A DNA stretch of 11,765 nucleotides from RYN-133 sp963754285. Lineage in GTDB: Bacteria > Actinomycetota > Actinomycetes > Mycobacteriales > Jatrophihabitantaceae. The stretch lies in assembly GCA_963754285.1 (NCBI GenBank), contig CAVWFN010000021.1:1-11765 (forward strand), written 5' to 3'. Shown here piece by piece: positions 1-5,984 of this stretch. A program made the translations under genes and the position numbers. How positions within the stretch are numbered: position 1 is the stretch's first letter; the number at the start of each line of letters is the position of its first letter. The notes beneath the pieces are model-generated. The model saw only the letters and a program-made list of their open reading frames with translations. It did no database searches and was not told the origin of the DNA.

Positions 1-56
1 TCGGTCGCCTCGGGCAGGGCGAGGCAGATCGTGCGGAGCCCGACCGGGTCTTACAC
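1..56 (-). CDS. 5' end of a probable MmcQ/YjbR-family gene, apparently interrupted at codon 2
   Basis: Read on the minus strand, positions 50 to 1 encode DPVGLRTICLALPEAT, which resembles the amino-terminal helix of MmcQ/YjbR-type proteins (small DNA-binding-like fold, function poorly defined). A GGGAGG Shine-Dalgarno-like stretch lies nine bases before a GTG at 56-54, which would be a natural start. The next codon (53-51) is TAA, in frame with the recognisable peptide, and no other start codon follows before the conserved residues. Either one base is wrong, or the gene is broken at its start, or translation begins in a way I cannot see. The gene leaves the window at position 1, so only about 17 codons can be judged. 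The family assignment rests on a short stretch. Confidence 0.4.
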
Positions 57-77
57 GGCCTCGATCCTCCCGTCATT

Positions 78-134
78 GGTCAGTTTCGGCCACAGTGGTC
101 AGTTACAACTGACCACTGTGGCCTGAAGCTGACC
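78..134. repeat. Near-perfect palindrome with four GGTCAG motifs
   Basis: Positions 88-104 and 107-123 are perfect 17-base inverted arms separated by only two bases (AC). The symmetry continues outward with one mismatch and one bulge to 78 and 134, giving an imperfect palindrome of about 57 bp. GGTCAG occurs forward at 78-83 and 97-102 and inverted at 109-114 and 129-134, so the sites are spaced 19-20 bp apart. It lies just after the fructosamine-kinase-family stop codon (141-139) and just before the candidate MmcQ/YjbR start, both on the minus strand. It could be a factor-binding operator or a transcription terminator. A two-base loop and no T-run make a classical intrinsic terminator less convincing. 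Confidence 0.7.
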
Positions 135-138
135 ACTC

Positions 139-819
139 TCAACGCAAGCGGCGGGCGAGGTCGTGCGCCTGGCGGACGTAGCTGCCTCCGAACAGCACCG
201 CATGCACCAGCAGCGGGAACAGCCGCCATAGCCCGATGCGCTCGCGCCACCCGTCCGCGAACGGCGCGATCTCTTCGTAGGCCGCCACGGTTCGGGCCGG
301 GATGTGCCCGAACAGATCGAGCATGGCCAGGTCGAGTTCGCGGTGACCGCCGTAGGCAGCGGGATCGATCAGCCAGGGCCGGCCGTCGTGATCGGCGAGC
401 ACGTTTCCCGTCCACAGATCCCCGTGCACCCGTGCCGGCGGTTCGTCGGGTGCATCGGCGCGCACGGCGGCGACTTCGCGTTCGAGGCCGACCCGCCGTG
501 CCAAGGGCATCAGCCGATGCTCGAGGTAGTAGCTGTTCCAGTCGTCGGACTCCGGTGAATCGAGTTCACACCGCCCGACGAAGAACCGACCCGGCGCCGG
601 CAGCGTCCCGAAGTGCGCCGCGCCCGCCGCATGCATCGTGGCGAGCATCCGGCCCAGATCTTCCTCACCGGCGGCGTCGAGGCTGCCGGGCTCGATCCGT
701 TGCAGTTCCAGTCGATTCGGCGAGTCCGCAACGATCGCGGGGACGCGCGCGCCGGCCTCGGCCAGCCACCGCAGCCCGGCCGCCTCGAGCGGCGCCGGAT
801 CAGTCTTGACGAAGTTCAT
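139..819 (-). CDS. Fructosamine kinase family protein (protein deglycation or aminoglycoside-kinase-like)
   Basis: The 226-residue protein has the kinase-like fold signature of the fructosamine-3-kinase family. The catalytic loop is HGDLWTGN (about residues 132-139 from the chosen start), and the metal-binding DPA motif follows in LIDPAAYGGHRELDLAML (about 151-168). Family members phosphorylate sugar adducts on protein amino groups so that they fall off, but bacterial substrates are mostly unproven. I chose ATG at 819. It overlaps the end of the upstream phosphatase gene by 20 bases and gives an amino terminus (MNFVKTDPAPLEAAGLRWL) that matches the family. A TTG at 846 would add nine residues and looks less likely. 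The protein is somewhat shorter than many relatives, mainly at the amino end. It is the last intact gene of the minus-strand run. Confidence 0.85.
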   Translation of the reverse strand: MNFVKTDPAPLEAAGLRWLAEAGARVPAIVADSPNRLELQRIEPGSLDAAGEEDLGRMLATMHAAGAAHFGTLPAPGRFFVGRCELDSPESDDWNSYYLEHRLMPLARRVGLEREVAAVRADAPDEPPARVHGDLWTGNVLADHDGRPWLIDPAAYGGHRELDLAMLDLFGHIPARTVAAYEEIAPFADGWRERIGLWRLFPLLVHAVLFGGSYVRQAHDLARRLR

Positions 820-1246
820 CGAGCAACCGGCGGCAGGCCGCGTCAACCTGGTCGAGCACCAGGTCGAACCCGTTCGGGCCGCCGTAGTACGGATCGGGGA
901 CGTCGACGTCGTCGAGCAGGCGCACGCGATCAGCGCTTCCCGGTGGAGCGATGCGACGCAACCGGTGCAGGTTCTCGGCGTCGACGGCGAGCAGCAGATC
1001 GAACTCCTCGAAGTCGGACGGATCGACCTGCCGGGCGGCGCCGGTCAGCGTGATCCCTCGTCGCGCGGCAGCCGCGCTCGCACGATCGTCCGGAGCTTGG
1101 CCCACGTGCCAGGCACCGGTGCCCGCGCTGTCGACCTCGATCTCGCCGTCCAGCCCGGCGTCGTCGACCAACCCGCGCATCACAGCTTCGGCGGTGGGCG
1201 AGCGGCAGATGTTGCCGGAGCAGACGAACAGAAGTCGGGTGGGCAC
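800..1246 (-). CDS. Low-molecular-weight protein tyrosine phosphatase
   Basis: The 148-residue length is typical of the family. The active-site P-loop CSGNICRS starts at Cys9 with Arg15 (the C-x5-R signature), near the amino terminus as expected. The general-acid Asp lies in the DPYYGG segment (Asp118, followed by Tyr120 and Tyr121). The enzyme removes phosphate from tyrosines in the cytosol through a cysteinyl-phosphate intermediate, and in actinobacteria relatives of PtpA may be secreted. The start is GTG at 1246 with only a weak purine-rich stretch before it, ten bases after the DUF1003 stop. Its 3' end overlaps the fructosamine-kinase-family start. The specific substrate cannot be told from sequence. 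Confidence 0.93.
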   Translation of the reverse strand: MPTRLLFVCSGNICRSPTAEAVMRGLVDDAGLDGEIEVDSAGTGAWHVGQAPDDRASAAAARRGITLTGAARQVDPSDFEEFDLLLAVDAENLHRLRRIAPPGSADRVRLLDDVDVPDPYYGGPNGFDLVLDQVDAACRRLLDELRQD

Positions 1247-1256
1247 CTGCCCAAGG

Positions 1257-1712
1257 CTAGGCGTCGGGCGTCAACGTTCCTGCCGTCGGCGGCTGCTGGC
1301 CGAGACAGATCTGCAGGTGCAGCGCCTTGGTCATCTCGTGGATCGCCTGGGTCAGTTCGGTGTTCATCTTCAGCTCTTGCTCGTTGGTCGTGAAGTCGTG
1401 ATCGGCTTTGGCCTGTTGGTAGGCCGCCTGACGGTTCTGGCCGATCATGACGAACGTCGACAGGAAGATCGCTTCGAGCGAGACGCCGAGCGTCAGCGTC
1501 GGCCACGGGTTCGTCTCGATGAACAGCATCCACACCAGGAACAGCACGATGTGGACGTAGACGAACATCATCGAGCCGGCGAACTTCGTGATCGCGTCAG
1601 CCACGCGCAGCTGCACGTCGGCCGCGCGCTTCTCGGCGACCTCGATCAGCGCGGGGTGCGTGGTCGACTTCACGATCTGCGCAGGCGTAAGGCCGATTGC
1701 GGCATTGGTCAT
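1257..1712 (-). CDS. DUF1003 family membrane protein
   Basis: The 151-residue protein has two predicted membrane segments (about residues 46-65 and 73-92), joined by a short NPWP-containing turn. The second ends in LSTFVMIGQNRQA, the hallmark of DUF1003 proteins. Soluble, charged amino- and carboxy-terminal regions flank the hairpin. The biochemical role of this family is unknown. I chose ATG at 1712 because GAGAGGGA lies about five bases upstream. An in-frame extension to 1772 would run back into the upstream gene and has no ribosome binding site. The gene is 47 bases after FUSC and ten bases before the phosphatase, so it is probably co-transcribed with both. Confidence 0.88.
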   Translation of the reverse strand: MTNAAIGLTPAQIVKSTTHPALIEVAEKRAADVQLRVADAITKFAGSMMFVYVHIVLFLVWMLFIETNPWPTLTLGVSLEAIFLSTFVMIGQNRQAAYQQAKADHDFTTNEQELKMNTELTQAIHEMTKALHLQICLGQQPPTAGTLTPDA

Positions 1713-1759
1713 CGGATTCCCTCTCGTGGGTAGGCGATGATCAGTGTGCGATACCGCCC

Positions 1760-4000
1760 TCAGAGCCGCCACCAGGCTCGTGCGCGTGCCGTCCCGATCA
1801 GTCCCGCCGGTGCGACCAGGTCTGCACGCAACCGGTCGACGTCACCGAGGTATTGCCCCGACCACAGCAGCTGTTCCGCGCGGCTGGCGCGTTCGGGATC
1901 GCCACAGCTGTGCACCGCGGGCAGCACCACATCGAGGAACGACGAGCCGTCGGGGACGCCGTCGACCGGCGGCAGCTGCGCCGCGCGCCCGGCGACCACA
2001 TCGGCCAGCTCGGCGTACCACTCGCTCACGTCATCGGCGCGGCGTTGCAGCAGGTTTGCGGGTTCGGTCAACTCCGCATCATCGGCCGGGACGACGACCC
2101 CCTGCGGGGCGTTCTCGTGCAGCTGGTTGATCGCGACGCCCGCCAAGCGCACGCGCGTCGCGCCGCCGGCCAGGGCGGCGACACTCTCCAACGGCACCTG
2201 CTTCGTCCCCTGCTCGGCGAGATACTGGCGCAGCGCGTCGTCGAGGCGCGTGCCGGCGGCGGTCGCAACGTCACCGATCGCGGTCGGCGTGCTCGTGCGC
2301 TCATACAGCGAGGCGACCGACTGCCGCAGGAAACGGGCAGCCGTGTCGTACGCCTCGGCATAGGCAGCACCGAGCGCGGCAGCAGCACCGCGCGGCCAGA
2401 ACAAGAAGCCCGCGACCAGACTCGCTCCGCAACCCAGCGCGACGTCCTCGACGCGCACGACACCGATCTGCCATCCGGCCGGCGCGATGATGTTGAACAG
2501 GATGATCGTGAACACGGTGAATGCGGCCTGGCCCGCGACGAACGAGATCAACGCCGGCGCCGACGCGGCTACGAAGATCACGATCGGGAACAGCGTCCAC
2601 AACACCGCGTGATTGGTGCCGATGATCGCGACCAGGCCGCCACCGATGGCGAAGCCGACAACCGTGCCGAGCAGCGCGCGCAATACCGTCGCGCCGGTCG
2701 ACAGCGCGTTCGACCGCAGCACCGACAGCGCACCGAGTCCGATCCAGAAGGCGTTCTGCGCGTCGACGACCCGTGACAGCAGCACGGCGAGCGCGAGCCC
2801 GGCCGCGGCCCGCACGCTGCTCTGCAGACGCACCGAATGTCGATCGAAGTGCCCCGTCGCCACGCGTTGGGCAGCGCTTGCCGTTCCGCGTCCGAGCAGT
2901 CGGCTCCACCACGATCGCGAGTCTGCGGCGGCGATCGCGGAGACCGTCTCGGCCGCAAGTGTCACCGCATACCCGAGTTCGTGTGCCGCATAGAGCGGAC
3001 GTTCGAACTCTCCCGCGATCGCTCCGTCGCCGGAACGCGCCGCCGTGGCCCGCAGTGCGTCGAGTGCCTCGGTGGCGACCGCCGTTCGTGCCTCGCCGAA
3101 CGCGGCGACGCACGTGTCAAGATCGGCGCACGCGGTCAGCGCAGGACCGCCGCCGTCGTGACCAAGAGTCTCGCCGCAGGCCATCAGCAGTCGCGCAGCC
3201 GCATCGCGCAGCCGGCGACCCTGCTCGGTCCAGCCGTCCGGTGCATCGGCGCACGCGTTCACGACGATCGTCGAGAGCCACTCCAGTTCGTCGACGAGCC
3301 TGATCAGCAGGCGGGCGCCGGTGCTCAGCGCGGCCGTGCGCGCGGCCGCAGAAACGCGAAAGGCGTCGCGCAATTCGCGCGCCGATGCGCGCATCGCGAC
3401 GAGGGGATCGCGTTCGCCGGGCGGCGGTTGGTCGAGGTGCAACATCGTGGCCAGCGCGCGGCACAGCGCCGCGGCGCGCTGCCGCAACACGTCCTGGTCG
3501 GCCGGCGGCCAAACGAACAGCGCGACCGGCACCGAGACCGCCAGCGCGATCCCCCAACCGGCAAGTCTGTCGCCGACGTATGTGCTTCCGCCGGGCAGCA
3601 TCACCGCGAGGATGAACGCCAGCAGCGCCGCCTGCGTCCCACCGTTGATCACCGAACTGACCACGCCGGCGAACAGCACTGCGAACGCGACGATCGCCAT
3701 CGCGACCACCGCCAGCCAGTCGGGCGTCGCGACCAGTGAGCCGACCACGATGAGCACGACCCCGGCGACGCCGAGCGCGGTGTACGCGGCCAGTCGCGTC
3801 GAGCGTCCGCCCGGGAACGCCGCGAACAGCAACAACGCGAACGAGCCGAACGCGGCGAAGGTCGCGACCTGGGCGTTGCCGATCACCTGCGACCCGATGG
3901 CAAAGTTCACCGGGACGATCACCGCGGCCCGCAGCGCGCGCTTGCTCGCTACCCAGCCCGGATCGTGCGCCGCGACATGGCGGGTCAGCCAACCTGCCAC
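1760..4000 (-). CDS. FUSC family (fusaric-acid-resistance / aromatic acid exporter-like) inner-membrane protein
   Basis: The 746-residue protein has two hydrophobic halves of several membrane helices each (about residues 24-165 and 392-535), separated by a large soluble helical region (about 166-390) and followed by a soluble tail (about 540-746). This duplicated layout is characteristic of the FUSC/YccS/AaeB-type superfamily. Relatives export aromatic carboxylic acids or related compounds, but the substrate here is unknown. The open frame extends upstream to 4333, but that part lies over the zinc-finger gene in another frame and is arginine- and serine-rich noise. I therefore place the start at GTG 4000, one base past the zinc-finger stop. 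There is no clear Shine-Dalgarno sequence, which fits translational coupling. Confidence 0.87.
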   Translation of the reverse strand: MAGWLTRHVAAHDPGWVASKRALRAAVIVPVNFAIGSQVIGNAQVATFAAFGSFALLLFAAFPGGRSTRLAAYTALGVAGVVLIVVGSLVATPDWLAVVAMAIVAFAVLFAGVVSSVINGGTQAALLAFILAVMLPGGSTYVGDRLAGWGIALAVSVPVALFVWPPADQDVLRQRAAALCRALATMLHLDQPPPGERDPLVAMRASARELRDAFRVSAAARTAALSTGARLLIRLVDELEWLSTIVVNACADAPDGWTEQGRRLRDAAARLLMACGETLGHDGGGPALTACADLDTCVAAFGEARTAVATEALDALRATAARSGDGAIAGEFERPLYAAHELGYAVTLAAETVSAIAAADSRSWWSRLLGRGTASAAQRVATGHFDRHSVRLQSSVRAAAGLALAVLLSRVVDAQNAFWIGLGALSVLRSNALSTGATVLRALLGTVVGFAIGGGLVAIIGTNHAVLWTLFPIVIFVAASAPALISFVAGQAAFTVFTIILFNIIAPAGWQIGVVRVEDVALGCGASLVAGFLFWPRGAAAALGAAYAEAYDTAARFLRQSVASLYERTSTPTAIGDVATAAGTRLDDALRQYLAEQGTKQVPLESVAALAGGATRVRLAGVAINQLHENAPQGVVVPADDAELTEPANLLQRRADDVSEWYAELADVVAGRAAQLPPVDGVPDGSSFLDVVLPAVHSCGDPERASRAEQLLWSGQYLGDVDRLRADLVAPAGLIGTARARAWWRL

Positions 4001-4001
4001 G

Positions 4002-4346
4002 TCAGTGGATGTGGCGTCGCCAGTCGGCGGGTACCCGGTCGCCGGGCCCGGGCACCGTCTGATCGGCCGGATGGTGCTGGGGATCGGCCAGCTGCGGACC
4101 GTCGTAGTAGTCCTGCTGCTCGTAGTCCCAGTACCACGTCTCGCCAGGCTCGAAGCTCTGCACGTATCGATGCCCGCTCGAGCTCGCATGCGCGCTCGCG
4201 TGCTGCATCGGCGACGAGTCGCAGCAGCCGATGTGACCGCACTGCGCGCAGCGCCGCAGGTGTACCCACCAACCGTCGGCGGCGTCGCATTCGACGCAGC
4301 CGGTCCCGCTCGGCGTGACGGACGGGTCGACACCCGGGATGGTCAT
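4002..4346 (-). CDS. UBP-type zinc finger domain protein
   Basis: The 114-residue protein consists largely of one ZnF-UBP-like domain. Candidate zinc ligands are Cys17 and Cys20 (CVEC), Cys33 and Cys36 (CAQC), Cys41/Cys42, and His49, His53 and His59, followed by a conserved SFEPGETWYWDY segment. In eukaryotes this fold binds the free carboxy terminus of ubiquitin. Bacterial stand-alone copies are common in actinobacteria, and their partner is unknown. No protease domain is attached. The ATG at 4346 overlaps the histidine kinase stop in an ATGA, and the stop is one base from the FUSC GTG. It is therefore tightly coupled inside the operon, which suggests a role linked to the kinase and redox fusion, but this is inference. 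Confidence 0.9.
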   Translation of the reverse strand: MTIPGVDPSVTPSGTGCVECDAADGWWVHLRRCAQCGHIGCCDSSPMQHASAHASSSGHRYVQSFEPGETWYWDYEQQDYYDGPQLADPQHHPADQTVPGPGDRVPADWRRHIH

Positions 4347-5776
4347 GAGTCGTCCTCAGAGACGCGAAGTGGCAAGCGGACGGTGAACACGGTGTTGCCC
4401 GGTTCGGATTTCACGCGCAGATCGCCGTGATGCTTGTTGACGACGATGCGCCATGAGATGTCGAGACCGAGGCCCGTGCCTTGACCGACCGGCTTGGTCG
4501 TGAAGAACGGTTCGAAGATCCGCGCGACGATCTCGTCCGGGATGCCCGGCCCGGTGTCGCCGATCTCGACCTGGATCGCGTCGTCGTTGTGCCGGCTGGT
4601 GCGGATCGTCAGCGTCCCGGCACCGTCCATTGCCTGGATCGCGTTGTCGATCAAGTTCGTCCAGACCTGGTTGAGCTCAGCGCCGTAGACCGGAATGTCG
4701 GGCAGCGACCGGTCGTAGTCCTTGACGACCTTGATGTCGCCGATCTTGCGACTGAGCATGATCAGCGTGCTGTCGAGCAGCTCGTGCACGTCGAGCACCT
4801 GGAACGGTGCACGATCCATCTGCGAGTACTGCTTCGCCGCGTTGACCAGCGTCGAGATGCGTCCGGTCGAATCCTCGATCTCGTTCATGAGCAGCTCGGT
4901 CTCGAGCGAGTAGTTCAGCCAGCGCACCGCTCCGTCGAGCATCTCGCCGTCAACGGTCGCTGCGAGCTGATCGAGCCAGCCGATGTCGAGCCCCGAGGCG
5001 ACGAAGTTCGGCGCGAGGTCGTAGCCGCGCTCGATGCCGTGGTCGTCGAACCAGTCGCTGAGTGCGTCCTCCATGTCGGACGTCTCGAGCGGGCTCAGTT
5101 CGGGCGCCTTGGCCACCATCTCGACCGCGCGTTCCTGCACCTGGATCAACGTCTCGAGCTGGCTGCGGTCCCACGCCCCGCCAGCGATCATCTTCAACTT
5201 CTGGCGCATGTGCGCGACGCGGTCGCGCAGTGACGAGGTCGCGCGGACGGCGGCTGCGGCAGGGTTGTTCAGCTCGTGGGTGAGGCCGGCCGACAGTGAG
5301 CCGAGCGCGAGCAGTCGCTCGCGCTGCGCGACGGCGTCACGGTTCTTCTGCTGGCCGAAGAACAGTCCTTCGAGCAGGTGCAGTGGCATCGGGAACCACA
5401 GCTTCATGAAGTCGGTGAAGTCGGACGCGGCGAGCACGTACATCCGCGTGCGCGTCAGTGCGCGGGTCGAGCCGGGATAGGTCTGCTCGGTGCGCTCGCC
5501 CAGATAGGCCTGCCAGGCGCCCGTGTACACGCCGCGCTGGTCGGTGCGGCCGACCTCGATGTCGTCGTTGCCGACGCGGCGCGTCAGCGCGATCGAGCCC
5601 TCGATCATGACGTAGAAGCACGTGGCCGGGTCGCCTTCGCGGGCAATCCAACCGGGTTCGAACCACTGCACGTGGCCGCGTTCGCACAACCACGTCAGCT
5701 GCTCGTCGCTGAGCTTCTCGAACAGGAACAGCGTGCGCATCTCGTCGATGTCGCACGGGAGAATCTCGTCGCTCAT
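4343..5776 (-). CDS. Histidine kinase with amino-terminal cyclic-nucleotide-binding-like domain
   Basis: The 477-residue protein is soluble, with no membrane segment seen. Residues about 14-130 look like a CRP/FNR-type cNMP-binding barrel. The phosphate-binding cassette region (GAWQAYLGERTEQ and following) does not show the canonical GExAL...RxA pattern, so nucleotide binding is uncertain. The H-box is LTHELNNP with the phospho-accepting His167. The ATPase motifs are the N-box QVWTNLIDNAIQAM (370-383), G1 DTGPGI (407-412), F-box FEPFFTTK (421-428) and G2 GTGLGL (433-438). About 200 residues separate His167 from the N-box, roughly twice the usual spacing, so a helical insert is present. The start at ATG 5776 has GGGAGGG five bases upstream, supplied by the tandem repeat. 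Its likely partner is the receiver of the upstream fusion protein. Confidence 0.92.
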   Translation of the reverse strand: MSDEILPCDIDEMRTLFLFEKLSDEQLTWLCERGHVQWFEPGWIAREGDPATCFYVMIEGSIALTRRVGNDDIEVGRTDQRGVYTGAWQAYLGERTEQTYPGSTRALTRTRMYVLAASDFTDFMKLWFPMPLHLLEGLFFGQQKNRDAVAQRERLLALGSLSAGLTHELNNPAAAAVRATSSLRDRVAHMRQKLKMIAGGAWDRSQLETLIQVQERAVEMVAKAPELSPLETSDMEDALSDWFDDHGIERGYDLAPNFVASGLDIGWLDQLAATVDGEMLDGAVRWLNYSLETELLMNEIEDSTGRISTLVNAAKQYSQMDRAPFQVLDVHELLDSTLIMLSRKIGDIKVVKDYDRSLPDIPVYGAELNQVWTNLIDNAIQAMDGAGTLTIRTSRHNDDAIQVEIGDTGPGIPDEIVARIFEPFFTTKPVGQGTGLGLDISWRIVVNKHHGDLRVKSEPGNTVFTVRLPLRVSEDDS

Positions 5777-5880
5777 TGATGCCCTCCCGGACCACTCGCT
5801 TCGCTCGGGCCCGCTCCGGCATCAATACGGGCCTGACGGCCCGAGAGATCTCTTTGATTCGCTCCGCAAGCGTCGCTCAT
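5773..5880 (-). CDS. Repeat-encoded 35-residue micro-ORF, copy B
   Basis: This is identical in sequence to copy A and is offset by the 104-bp period. The period equals 36 codons minus four bases, which is exactly what makes each TGA overlap the next ATG. GGGAGGG lies five bases before its ATG (5880). Its own TGA (5775-5773) overlaps the histidine kinase ATG at 5776. Any whole number of units would therefore leave the kinase translatable by coupling. The first three residues (MSD) are the same as those of the kinase because the start region is shared by the repeat. Confidence 0.45.
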   Translation of the reverse strand: MSDACGANQRDLSGRQARIDAGAGPSEASGPGGHQ

Positions 5881-5984
5881 TGATGCCCTCCCGGACCACT
5901 CGCTTCGCTCGGGCCCGCTCCGGCATCAATACGGGCCTGACGGCCCGAGAGATCTCTTTGATTCGCTCCGCAAGCGTCGCTCAT
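5877..5984 (-). CDS. Repeat-encoded 35-residue micro-ORF, copy A
   Basis: ATG at 5984 overlaps the stop of the upstream fusion gene in an ATGA. AAGGA lies about five bases before it, in the 3' end of the fusion gene. The 35-residue product starts MSDACGANQRDLSGR and ends SEASGPGGHQ, rich in Gly, Ala, Arg and Ser, with no membrane segment and no recognised domain. Its TGA (5879-5877) overlaps the ATG of the second copy. Ribosomes could pass along this chain, but a stable peptide is not implied. The ORF may matter only for keeping translation coupled through the repeat. Confidence 0.45.
   Translation of the reverse strand: MSDACGANQRDLSGRQARIDAGAGPSEASGPGGHQ

Larger units (their letters stand above)
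5767..5984 (-). repeat. 104-bp tandem repeat (two identical units plus a 10-bp partial), MIRU-like
   Basis: Unit 1 (5767-5870) and unit 2 (5871-5974) are identical by eye over all 104 bases. The first ten bases recur a third time at 5975-5984. Read on the minus strand, each unit begins with ATGAGCGACG and ends with a Shine-Dalgarno stretch (GGGAGGG) and CATCA, directly before the next ATGAGCGACG. The unit contains a perfect six-base stem (CGGGCC, loop GTCA, GGCCCG), the palindrome AGAGATCTCT, and TTGATGCC...GGCATCAA arms that enclose a GC-rich stem. Mycobacterial interspersed repetitive units (MIRUs) share this design: direct repeats lying in overlapping stop/start codons and carrying short ORFs. 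Membership of that family is inference from architecture only. Confidence 0.93.

Noticed and set aside
951..1733. Plus-strand open frame opposite the phosphatase and DUF1003 genes
   Set aside because: It is Arg/Ser-rich with no domain, and spans two well-supported minus-strand genes and their junction.
4005..4333. Amino-terminal extension of the FUSC frame upstream of 4000
   Set aside because: It overlaps the zinc-finger gene in a different frame and reads as Arg/Ser/Thr-rich noise. The GTG at 4000 gives a normal FUSC start.
5767..5984. CRISPR array or insertion sequence
   Set aside because: The units are directly adjacent without spacers, there are only two, and there is no transposase frame, terminal inverted repeat or target duplication of the usual kind.
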